Under the pieces are notes generated by a model that was not told the origin of the DNA, made no database searches, and was given only the letters and a program-made list of their open reading frames with translations. Positions 1 through 5,591 of a DNA stretch of 5,750 bases are shown here, piece by piece. The DNA comes from Desulfurellales bacterium. Its GTDB lineage: Bacteria; Campylobacterota_A; Desulfurellia; Desulfurellales; Hippeaceae. Location of the stretch: NCBI GenBank assembly GCA_027074255.1, contig JALTDI010000252.1:1-5750 (forward strand), written 5' to 3'. How positions within the stretch are numbered: the first letter of the stretch is position 1; each line of letters begins with the position of its first letter. The translations under genes and the position numbers were made by a program.

Positions 1-1256
1 GAACATGGAACAATAGATGCCAAAAAAGCCGTTATGTATTTTTCTTTTTTGCTTTTTAGTATCCTTGTTGCCATGATAGCAGGCACGCTGCATCCGTATC
101 CTGCTACAAAAGGAATTACACTCGTTCCGTGCACACCCATTTTATGCATGGTCGAATCCATAAGATAGGCTATACGCGGAAGATAACCTACATCCTCCAA
201 AAAGGATATGATAAATAAAAACGGCAGCAGATACGGCAGTGCAATGCCGGTTGCGGCGCCCACACCGTCAACAGCACCTTTTACTATTGAAAATGCAAGC
301 TGGTTATGTATTGCAGCGGATAAATAGCTATCAATATCGCTAAACAAACCTATTACAAGATTTTCTATGGACATACCGCCCTGAAATACTATATAAAAAA
401 TAACTGCAAATATGGCGAGCATTGCGATATAACCGAAAAAAGGATGCATAAGAACGCTATCAATCCTTGATTCCAAGCTTGTCTTAGTAATTTTTTTAAC
501 GGTTGAGGAGAACTCAAATATATTCATACACAGAGCATGCCTTTGATTAATAATCACCATACCGTCATCCAAATCTTTTTTTATGCTAACAAGAAGCTCC
601 TTGCACTTTGTTGATTCTATAAGTTCTTCACAGGGCTTAAAGCCCTCTATTGCTTTTATGGAGAGAAGTTTTAAAGGCCATTTTGTATCTTTAATGTTTT
701 CAGATATACAATTTGTCAATTTCAGTATCTGCTCTTCTGCATCTTTCCTATAAACGCACCGTTTTCTCGGTTTTTTTGCATCTTTAATGCTGTCTAAAAG
801 CTCCCTAATCCCTTTTCCTTTTTTTGCCACTATCGGGATAACTTTAATGCCCAGCATATCTTCAAGTTTTGACACATCGATTTCTATACCCTTTTTCTTA
901 GCCTCATCCATCATATTCAAGGCAACAACCATAGGCCTTTCCAAAGACATCAGCTCTATGGTCAACTCAACGCTTCTAATTAACATAGACGCATCAATAA
1001 TATTAACTATAACGTCTATATCCATGGAAAACAGGGCTTTTACCGTCTCTTTTTCAGCATCGTCATACCAGCTTAAAGAATATGTGCCGGGCAAATCTAT
1101 AACCTCGACAAGCTCATTGTCTATATATGTCGTACCTTTTGTATAAGTTACGGTAGCTCCCGGGAAATTAGCGGCCAGACTCTTGTAGCCGGCAATTTGG
1201 TTAAATAGAGTACTCTTTCCGCAGTTGGGCTGGCCTATCAGAGAGATTGTCGTCAT
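1..1256 (-). CDS. feoB: Ferrous iron transport protein B (FeoB), 3' end outside window
   Basis: FeoB is the inner-membrane Fe(II) transporter with a cytosolic GTPase domain. This 418-residue part starts at the ATG at 1256 and stays open to base 1, so roughly the last third or more of the protein is missing from the window. The G domain shows G1 GQPNCGKST (residues 8-16), G2 Thr35 in NFPGATV, G3 DLPG (54-57), G4 NMMD (114-117) and a G5-like VAKKGKG (143-149). The membrane part begins after residue 270 with a hydrophobic helix, followed by LEDVGYLPR (from 353), the GYGCSVPAIMATR gate motif with Cys389 (from 386), and IVPC at the cut edge, all FeoB hallmarks. Its start overlaps the feoA stop as ATGA. 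I see no Shine-Dalgarno sequence, so translation is probably coupled to feoA. No frameshift is seen. Confidence 0.96.
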   Translation of the reverse strand, partial: MTTISLIGQPNCGKSTLFNQIAGYKSLAANFPGATVTYTKGTTYIDNELVEVIDLPGTYSLSWYDDAEKETVKALFSMDIDVIVNIIDASMLIRSVELTIELMSLERPMVVALNMMDEAKKKGIEIDVSKLEDMLGIKVIPIVAKKGKGIRELLDSIKDAKKPRKRCVYRKDAEEQILKLTNCISENIKDTKWPLKLLSIKAIEGFKPCEELIESTKCKELLVSIKKDLDDGMVIINQRHALCMNIFEFSSTVKKITKTSLESRIDSVLMHPFFGYIAMLAIFAVIFYIVFQGGMSIENLVIGLFSDIDSYLSAAIHNQLAFSIVKGAVDGVGAATGIALPYLLPFLFIISFLEDVGYLPRIAYLMDSTMHKMGVHGTSVIPFVAGYGCSVPAIMATRILKSKKEKYITAFLASIVPC

Positions 1257-1480
1257 GTAATTTTTTGTACGTTTATTTTAGAGGCAATGCCGCGCCCTAT
1301 CACTATATCCGAGCCGTTAATGCTCAGCATAAAGGGTCCCCTGAGCGGCGCTTTTCTTTTTACTTCTATAACAACACCTGGAAGAATGCCGAGTTTAATC
1401 AGTCTATCCTTAGCAGCACAGCCGCCTTCTATCGAAACGACTCTGTAATTTTTGTCAATCTCAACGTCCAATAGTTTCAT
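1253..1480 (-). CDS. feoA: FeoA, small SH3-like Fe(II) transport protein
   Basis: This 75-residue protein has the size and pattern of FeoA, the small cytosolic SH3-fold partner that is thought to regulate FeoB. The recognisable core is RLIKLGILPGVVIEV (from about residue 26), matching the family's RL..LGl.pG..i.v segment, followed by a GPFMLSINGSDIVIGRGIASKI strand region typical of the C-terminal part of the domain. It lies directly upstream of feoB with a 4-nt ATGA overlap, the standard feoAB arrangement. The ATG at 1480 is the only plausible start because an in-frame TAA lies four codons upstream. An AAGGAG sequence exists at 1501-1506 but is 20 nt from the ATG, too far for normal use. A promoter-like sequence sits immediately upstream (see that entry). 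Confidence 0.94.
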   Translation of the reverse strand: MKLLDVEIDKNYRVVSIEGGCAAKDRLIKLGILPGVVIEVKRKAPLRGPFMLSINGSDIVIGRGIASKINVQKIT

Positions 1481-1488
1481 GTTGTCAG

Positions 1489-1516
1489 TTTATACCAAAA
1501 CTCCTTTTTTAGTCAA
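1489..1516 (-). promoter_or_regulatory. Candidate sigma70-like promoter for feoAB
   Basis: Read on the minus strand, TTGACT (1511-1516) and TATAAA (1489-1494) are separated by 16 nt. Each matches five of six bases of the -35 and -10 consensus. The -35 overlaps the last codons of the 66-residue membrane protein. The predicted start of transcription, about 6-7 nt below the -10, would fall near 1482-1483, two or three bases before the feoA ATG, giving a nearly leaderless mRNA. This would allow feoAB to be expressed apart from the genes upstream. I could not find a convincing Fur box here. It is a prediction from spacing and consensus only. Confidence 0.5.
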
Positions 1517-1709
1517 GAGTATCTTTCTGCATTTTTTTAATCTCATTTTTTAAGGATTTAATCTCTTTTTTGATGGATATTAGAATAAAAGGTACGGAAA
1601 TCCACATAAACAGCATTAAGATTATAAAAACAAAAAAGATAAGCCAAAGAATAATTGAAATCGTGCCGTTAAAGGATTGCTCCAGTGCCATTGCAAAACC
1701 GCTATTCAT
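1509..1709 (-). CDS. Small single-span membrane protein with charged coiled-coil tail
   Basis: I do not recognise this 66-residue protein as a named family. Residues 1-15 are short and polar, residues about 16-46 are strongly hydrophobic (one long membrane helix rich in Ile, Leu, Phe and Trp, with Pro40), and residues 47-65 form a Lys/Glu-rich amphipathic helix with Ile50, Leu53, Ile57 and Met60 in heptad-like spacing. Lysines after the span suggest a cytosolic C-terminus. The start overlaps the end of the methyltransferase gene by 8 nt, and an in-frame TGA lies two codons upstream of this ATG, so it cannot start earlier. Met7 is an alternative start. AAGG touches the ATG directly, too close for a good Shine-Dalgarno, so coupling to the upstream gene is likely. 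Its place before feoAB suggests a FeoB- or methyltransferase-related role, but it lacks the winged-helix and Cys pattern of FeoC. Confidence 0.75.
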   Translation of the reverse strand: MNSGFAMALEQSFNGTISIILWLIFFVFIILMLFMWISVPFILISIKKEIKSLKNEIKKMQKDTLD

Positions 1710-2658
1710 CCTTCACACCCGAAACGACAGCAAATCCTCCCTCACCGTATCCTTTTTTAGGTTCTTGCTTTGTATTTATATCCTTTATACTTTCACCGAA
1801 CAGTGTCTGATATACACTTTTTATTTGAAAACCCGTTTGCTTTAACATGTCCTTTAACTCGTCGGTTGAGAAAAAATTAACATTTTTATAAAACTGACCC
1901 TTTTCCTTTTTGTTCAAATACTCACGCCCGATTGGAGTTTCTCTATCTACAATGGCGACGATAACCTCGCCTTTTGGTTTTAGTATACGTTTTGCCTCCA
2001 TAAGGGTCTTTATGGGGTCTTCAACAAAACATATCGTAACGGCGATTAGTACAAAATCATACTCTTCATCAGCCAAAGGCAACTTTTCGGCGTATCCGTA
2101 ATAGACCTTTATTCCCCGTTCTCTTGCTATTTTTGCCATCTCTTTGGAGGGTTCAACACCCTCTTTGATGCCCAATGGATATGCAAATCGCCCGCTCCCC
2201 ACACCTATTTCTATACCTTTTTTACCCTCGGGAATAACTTTTTTAAGCATAAGCAATTCGCTTTCATAAACCGCTCTATTTTTATCAAACCAATTTTCGT
2301 ATTTCTCATAGCATCTTTCGAACACATCAATGTTCTTTTTGGCATTCAAATAGTAATTCACTGCATCATAAATATTCTCCTCATCAACAAGAATACCCTC
2401 TATGTTTAGCTTATTTATAAGTCTTTCTCTTGATTTTTGTCCCATATTTTTTGCAATAAATGTTTTAACATCGGATAAAAAATTAACTATTAAATCGGGG
2501 TCGTCGTGATGTTTTCCGTCTGTAGCATAAGGATTTTGCCTTTGTTCAAACATTTCACCCTTTTCGTTAAAAATGCTGTAAATAGGAGATACACCGAAAT
2601 GCCCTCTCCATAAACTTTTTTTATCTTTTTGTGTTGCAACCGCTATGTATTGCCTCAT
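1702..2658 (-). CDS. NifX-like domain fused to class I SAM-dependent methyltransferase
   Basis: This 318-residue protein has two recognisable domains. Residues 1-105 form a NifX/NifB C-terminal-like cluster-carrier domain (dinitrogenase iron-molybdenum cofactor family): an IAVAT first strand, the GHFG motif (19-22), a QNPY-to-HHDDP segment (41-54, His50-His51), FIAKNMG (67-73) and an IYDAVNYYL helix (96-104). Residues about 117-318 form a class I methyltransferase: a YEKYENWFDKNRAVYESELL lead-in, motif I EIGVGSGRF (150-158), the ribose-binding acid in GVEPS (Glu169), AEKLPLADEEYDFVL (190-204), ICFVEDP (209-215), RILKPKG (224-230) and a C-terminal GEGGFAVV strand. The substrate is not deducible. 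The fusion is followed by the 66-residue membrane protein and feoAB, so a metal- or cluster-responsive methyltransferase is a reasonable guess, no more. I place the start at the ATG at 2658, not the in-frame TTG at 2679, because of the strong Shine-Dalgarno between them. Confidence 0.92.
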   Translation of the reverse strand: MRQYIAVATQKDKKSLWRGHFGVSPIYSIFNEKGEMFEQRQNPYATDGKHHDDPDLIVNFLSDVKTFIAKNMGQKSRERLINKLNIEGILVDEENIYDAVNYYLNAKKNIDVFERCYEKYENWFDKNRAVYESELLMLKKVIPEGKKGIEIGVGSGRFAYPLGIKEGVEPSKEMAKIARERGIKVYYGYAEKLPLADEEYDFVLIAVTICFVEDPIKTLMEAKRILKPKGEVIVAIVDRETPIGREYLNKKEKGQFYKNVNFFSTDELKDMLKQTGFQIKSVYQTLFGESIKDINTKQEPKKGYGEGGFAVVSGVKDE

Positions 2659-2666
2659 AATATCTT

Positions 2667-2673
2667 CCCCCTT
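2667..2673 (-). promoter_or_regulatory. Strong Shine-Dalgarno site that fixes the fusion gene's start
   Basis: On the minus strand AAGGGGG is followed by an 8-nt spacer (AAGATATT) and the ATG at 2658. An in-frame TTG at 2679 would add seven residues, but its own translation would run through this site and it has no comparable site upstream. The first residues after the ATG (MRQYIAVAT) also match the expected first strand of a NifX-like domain. Confidence 0.8.
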
Positions 2674-2693
2674 GTTCAAGCATTTGTATCGAA

Positions 2694-2722
2694 ATTGTAT
2701 TGAAAATATTGTATGTTGGCAA
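2694..2722 (-). promoter_or_regulatory. Sigma70-like promoter for the NifX-methyltransferase/feo operon
   Basis: Read on the minus strand, TTGCCA (2717-2722) and TACAAT (2694-2699) are separated by exactly 17 nt. Each matches five of six consensus bases. Transcription would start about 2687, leaving a leader of about 28 nt that contains the Shine-Dalgarno site at 2667-2673. The site overlaps the candidate promoter of the divergent patatin gene, so the two may interfere or share a regulator. Confidence 0.65.
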
Positions 2723-2737
2723 GAAAAATAGTATATT
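2709..2737 (+). promoter_or_regulatory. Candidate divergent promoter for the patatin gene
   Basis: On the plus strand TTGTAT (2709-2714; only three of six bases match the -35 consensus) and TATATT (2732-2737; five of six match the -10) are 17 nt apart. The predicted transcription start near 2744 is next to the ATG at 2745, so the message would be almost leaderless, in keeping with the absence of a Shine-Dalgarno sequence. The weak -35 makes this tentative. Confidence 0.35.
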
Positions 2738-2744
2738 GTAGATT

Positions 2745-3587
2745 ATGGGAAAGACCGTTTCTTTGGTTCTCTCCGGAGGGGGGGCAAGAGGCTATGCTCA
2801 TATAGGTGTTATAAAAGTACTGAAAGAGCGAGGATATGAAATAAAATCCATTTCAGGAACATCTATGGGCGCTGTCATAGGCGGATTAGAAGCATGCGGG
2901 AAATTAAATGAATATAAAGAATGGCTGGCCGATAAAACCCTTTTTGATGCGGCGAAAATGATTGATTTTAATTTTAGATCTGGTTTGTCTAAGGGCTTAA
3001 TTAAAGGCGATGCAATGTTCAGCTGGATAAAAGATGTCACAAAAGATATACTCATTGAAAAGCTGCCGCTAAAATTCACAGCTGTTGCGGTAAACTTATC
3101 CAGACAAAAGGAAATATGGTATCAATCCGGCAATCTATACCATGCTGTTAGGGCGTCTTCGGCGATTCCCGGAATATTTGTACCCGTAGAAAAAGACGGT
3201 GAGTTAATAGTTGACGGCGGAGTATTGAACAACATTCCGATTGCACCCACCATGAGCGACGATACGGACTTGATAATAGCTGTAAATGTAAACAGCAATA
3301 TAGAAAATGCCCATCCTATAAAATTCGAAACAACGAAGTTCGAGAGGTTTTGGGAAAACAAATTGAATTTTAGCGATGATCCCAAAGGATTAACTATAAA
3401 CCTGATGATGGATTACATAGAAAAATACAGAATGGCAGAATACGAAGCCGACGTTATGATAAACATATCCAAAAAATTGTGCGGCGTCTTTGATTTTCAC
3501 AAAAACAAGGAAATTATAAATGTAGGAAAAATAACGGCAAATAAGACCCTCGAAAAATTCGAAAAGGGGGAACATATCCCCCTTTAA
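2745..3587 (+). CDS. Patatin-like phospholipase (RssA/NTE-type)
   Basis: This 280-residue protein is a patatin-fold serine lipid acyl hydrolase, probably cytosolic or loosely membrane-associated, since no signal peptide or membrane span is visible. The family signatures are present: the glycine-rich oxyanion loop GGGARGYAHIGV (11-22), the nucleophile elbow GTSMG with Ser40, the ASSAIPGIFVPV segment (137-148), and the catalytic aspartate in DGGVLNNIP (Asp157). Ser40 and Asp157 form the expected dyad, so the enzyme looks intact. Its actual lipid substrate cannot be read from the sequence. The last 70 or so residues lack motifs I know. The start is fixed by the usual position of the glycine loop close to the N-terminus, but I see no Shine-Dalgarno before the ATG. 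It is the only plus-strand gene, divergent from the fusion operon and convergent with the DUF59 gene, so it is transcribed alone. Confidence 0.93.
   Translation: MGKTVSLVLSGGGARGYAHIGVIKVLKERGYEIKSISGTSMGAVIGGLEACGKLNEYKEWLADKTLFDAAKMIDFNFRSGLSKGLIKGDAMFSWIKDVTKDILIEKLPLKFTAVAVNLSRQKEIWYQSGNLYHAVRASSAIPGIFVPVEKDGELIVDGGVLNNIPIAPTMSDDTDLIIAVNVNSNIENAHPIKFETTKFERFWENKLNFSDDPKGLTINLMMDYIEKYRMAEYEADVMINISKKLCGVFDFHKNKEIINVGKITANKTLEKFEKGEHIPL
3563..3585. terminator. Shared hairpin, candidate bidirectional terminator
   Basis: AAAGGGGG (3563-3570) and CCCCCTTT (3578-3585) form a perfect 8-bp stem around the 7-nt loop AACATAT. On the plus strand it is followed by a short AT-rich run (AATTA), on the minus strand by TCGAATTTTT. 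It lies inside the last codons of the patatin gene, and both stop codons (3584-3586 minus, 3585-3587 plus) touch the stem. Its position between two convergent genes fits a terminator for both. The T-tracts are imperfect, so efficiency is uncertain. Confidence 0.6.
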
Positions 3588-3877
3588 TTATCCAGAGCCT
3601 TTAAAAATTCCTCAGCCTCTTTTGCCCATATAAAGTTTTCTACCTTTACATTAGCTTTTTTTACACCCTCAACCGCAAGAATAGCTTTTTTAATTGCTAT
3701 GGAAAGCTGCAGCCCTACAGGACAGTTCTCCACGGTGGGTTTGAATTTTATATTTACAACACCGTTTTCTTCGTCAGCTTCCAAATCGTAAACAAGTTTT
3801 AAACTTACAACGTCCTCTTTTAGTTCCGGGTCATAAACATTTTTCAGTTTTTCTATAATTTTTTCTTTCAAACTCAT
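3584..3877 (-). CDS. DUF59/MIP18-family iron-sulfur assembly protein
   Basis: This 97-residue protein is a single DUF59 domain, the fold of SufT, PaaD and MIP18, which take part in Fe-S cluster assembly or in the maturation of metal enzymes. The family pattern is clear: YDPEL (15-19), DVVSLKLVYDL (22-32), the VVNIKFKPTVENCPVG strand-turn with the conserved Cys52, and a helix followed by VEGVKKANVKV near the end. It follows the second MinD-like ATPase with a 4-nt ATGA overlap and has GGAG 5 nt before its ATG, so it is the last gene of that operon. It probably helps assemble or transfer the cluster handled by the two ATPases; that is inference from context. Its 3' end overlaps the convergent patatin stop by 4 nt. 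Confidence 0.88.
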   Translation of the reverse strand: MSLKEKIIEKLKNVYDPELKEDVVSLKLVYDLEADEENGVVNIKFKPTVENCPVGLQLSIAIKKAILAVEGVKKANVKVENFIWAKEAEEFLKALDN

Positions 3878-4749
3878 AAAAGCTCCATTGCCTTTGAATA
3901 TATTTCTTCAATAGGTTTCTTGATGCTGCCGCATATTGCGGCTTCGTAAGGAATTTGAAGGTTAACAATGGCTTTTGGAACACACTTATCAAACGGTATT
4001 TTACCCAAAAGAGGTATCTTTTCACTTTCGGCAAATTTTTCTATCTCTTTTGACTTATCTTCGTTTAAGTCGAACTTATTTATCACAACGCCCGTTTTTA
4101 CCTTAAAAGAATCACACAGTTTCTTTACTCTTTTCAAATCGTGTATTCCAGCAGGCGTGGGTTCTGTTACAATAATAACAAAATCGGCTCCCGAAATTGT
4201 GGATATAACCGGGCAGCCTATACCGGGTGAGCCGTCAACAAGAATGTAGGGTATGCCCTTCTCTTCGCTTATGATATGAGCTTTGTGCTTAACCATAGTG
4301 ACGAGATTGCCCGAATTTTCAGCTCCCGGATAGAGCTTGGGATGTACCATAATACCGTATGGCGTGTCTGATTCATACCACTCTCCGCTGTAAACATCCT
4401 TCATTTCTATGGCATTAACCGGGCAGGCAATCTTACACAGCTCACACGAATCGCACTTAATATCATCCACAACATAGTTGCCGTTCTCATCAATGGAGAT
4501 GGCATCAAAACGACACAGCTTTCTGCATATATCACACTTTGTACATACATCCGTATCAATTTCAGCCGTTTTATTACCCTTAAAAAGCTCCTTGTGCCTG
4601 ACTTCGGGCTTCATCAATATATACATATTTGCGGCTTCTGCGTCGGCATCAACTATTATCTTATCTTTCATAAGATAGGCAAGGCTTGTTGTTAAAGTGG
4701 TTTTGCCCGTTCCGCCTTTACCGCTAACCACAACGAGTTCCTTGCTCAT
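3874..4749 (-). CDS. MinD/Mrp-superfamily ATPase with double [4Fe-4S] ferredoxin insert (second copy)
   Basis: This 291-residue protein belongs to the MinD superfamily P-loop ATPases with an inserted ferredoxin domain (COG1149 type). The deviant Walker A is GKGGTGKTT (10-18) with signature Lys11. The next strand reaches VDADAEAAN (33-41). The insert holds CTKCDICRKLC (Cys69, 72, 75, 79) and CDSCELCKIACP (Cys99, 102, 105, 109), enough for two [4Fe-4S] clusters. Switch II is DGSPGIGC (172-179), followed by VTEPTPAG and VINKFD. Such proteins probably couple ATP-driven conformational change to electron or cluster transfer. The gene overlaps the preceding ATPase gene by 4 nt and has AAGGAG 5 nt before its ATG. 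It is a diverged paralogue of that gene. No C-terminal amphipathic membrane-targeting helix of classical cell-division MinD is evident. Confidence 0.93.
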   Translation of the reverse strand: MSKELVVVSGKGGTGKTTLTTSLAYLMKDKIIVDADAEAANMYILMKPEVRHKELFKGNKTAEIDTDVCTKCDICRKLCRFDAISIDENGNYVVDDIKCDSCELCKIACPVNAIEMKDVYSGEWYESDTPYGIMVHPKLYPGAENSGNLVTMVKHKAHIISEEKGIPYILVDGSPGIGCPVISTISGADFVIIVTEPTPAGIHDLKRVKKLCDSFKVKTGVVINKFDLNEDKSKEIEKFAESEKIPLLGKIPFDKCVPKAIVNLQIPYEAAICGSIKKPIEEIYSKAMELL

Positions 4750-5579
4750 ATCCTCTCCTTAATAGTTTTAAGTACGCCTTTAAAGTCATCTTTATACTCG
4801 TCAAAAGGAAGATTGCCTTTTGAGTAATTACTTGCTATCTTTTTCGAGTAGGGCAGTCTGTAGAGTATCTCTATATTCTCTTCTTTGGCATAATCCTCAA
4901 TCAAGTTATTACCCTCTTCATTCTTGTTAACTATAATTCCAAAAGGTAAATTCATATTTCTGGCAAGCTCGACCGAGAGCTTCAAATCGCTCAAGCCAAA
5001 CGGTGTGGGTTCTGTGACGAGCACGACAAAATCGACTCCGTATAAGGTTTCAACAACCGTGCAGCTTGTACCGGGCGGTGAATCGAGAATAACCGTTTTT
5101 GTTTCATCGATATGCTTTTTTAAATTTATTATAAGTTGAGTAGCACTCGCCTCACCTATATTTAAAGACCCCATCACAAAATCGATAAGACCGGCTTTCC
5201 CGAACTTGAACTCGCCCACCTCGCGTTCGACCTCAACAAGCGCATTCTCAACCGGACAAACATAGGCACACGCCCCGCAGGAGTGGCAAAGGTCGGGGAA
5301 AAACATCGTTTTGTTTAACGGAGAACCCATAATAACCAAAGCCTTATAAACACAGGCGTCTGCACATTTTCCGCAGAAGGTGCAGATATCTTCGTTGATT
5401 TTCGGCACAAGCTCCGTATAGGAAACTGTTTTTTCTATTTTCGGTTTTAAAAAAAGATGTCCGTTTGGCTCCTCAGCATCACAATCTATATATTGAGCGT
5501 TGTCAGCTGCATAGGCAAGCAGAGCGGATATTGTTGTCTTACCCGTTCCTCCCTTGCCGCTTGCTACGGCTATTTTCAT
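4746..5579 (-). CDS. MinD/Mrp-superfamily ATPase with double [4Fe-4S] ferredoxin insert (first copy)
   Basis: This 277-residue protein has the same architecture as the next gene: deviant Walker A GKGGTGKTT (8-16, signature Lys9), the DCDAEEPN segment (32-39), a ferredoxin insert with CTFCGKCADAC (Cys66, 69, 72, 76) and CHSCGACAYVCP (Cys98, 101, 104, 108), switch II DSPPGTSC (166-173), and VTEPTPFG followed by VNKNEEG. In Desulfovibrio, similar ATPases are encoded with the NifX-like orange protein ORP and interact with it; the NifX-like gene directly upstream here supports a comparable set, though not identity. The ATG at 5579 is supported by AAGGAG at 5586-5591 with a 6-nt spacer, just after the upstream gene's stop. 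The pair probably acts as a heterodimer or as alternative partners; this is inference from tandem paralogy and overlap. Confidence 0.93.
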   Translation of the reverse strand: MKIAVASGKGGTGKTTISALLAYAADNAQYIDCDAEEPNGHLFLKPKIEKTVSYTELVPKINEDICTFCGKCADACVYKALVIMGSPLNKTMFFPDLCHSCGACAYVCPVENALVEVEREVGEFKFGKAGLIDFVMGSLNIGEASATQLIINLKKHIDETKTVILDSPPGTSCTVVETLYGVDFVVLVTEPTPFGLSDLKLSVELARNMNLPFGIIVNKNEEGNNLIEDYAKEENIEILYRLPYSKKIASNYSKGNLPFDEYKDDFKGVLKTIKERI

Positions 5580-5591
5580 CCGCTACTCCTT

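Larger units (their letters stand above)
2684..2740. repeat. Spaced TTGTA(T) repeats in the divergent promoter region
   Basis: The plus strand carries TTGTAT at 2684-2689, 2695-2700 and 2709-2714, and TTGTA again at 2736-2740. The copies at 2695 and 2709 extend to ATTGTAT. They overlap the -10 of the minus-strand promoter and the putative -35 of the patatin promoter. They could be operator half-sites or simply AT-rich promoter elements. The steps between copies (11, 14 and 27 nt) are not a strict helical repeat. Confidence 0.35.

Noticed and set aside
787..1146. Plus-strand 119-residue open frame
   Set aside because: It lies wholly antisense to the well-supported feoB GTPase domain and has a Ser/Ile-rich composition typical of a reverse-strand shadow.
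1247..1474. Plus-strand 75-residue open frame opposite feoA
   Set aside because: It mirrors feoA almost exactly, and feoA has clear family motifs and operon overlap with feoB.
1481..1508. Fur box upstream of feoA
   Set aside because: No 19-bp palindrome resembling the Fur consensus could be found in this gap or next to it.
1509..1709. Identification of the small membrane protein as FeoC
   Set aside because: FeoC is a soluble winged-helix protein, often with a Cys cluster; this one is a membrane span plus a charged helix without cysteine.
2659..2679. TTG at 2679 as start of the NifX-methyltransferase gene
   Set aside because: The strong AAGGGGG site lies inside this extension, 8 nt before the ATG at 2658, and the seven extra residues add nothing to the domain.
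2717..2740. Sigma54 promoter starting at TGGCAA
   Set aside because: The TGGCA element lacks a TTGC element at the required spacing; the same bases are better explained as the minus-strand -35 TTGCCA.
3831..4034. Minus-strand 67-residue frame bridging the second ATPase and the DUF59 gene
   Set aside because: It is in another frame over two strongly supported genes, and its sequence shows no domain pattern.
3874..5579. Cell-division MinD for the two ATPases
   Set aside because: The inserted double [4Fe-4S] domains, the missing minC/minE neighbours and the lack of an evident C-terminal amphipathic targeting helix point to the ferredoxin-insert subfamily.
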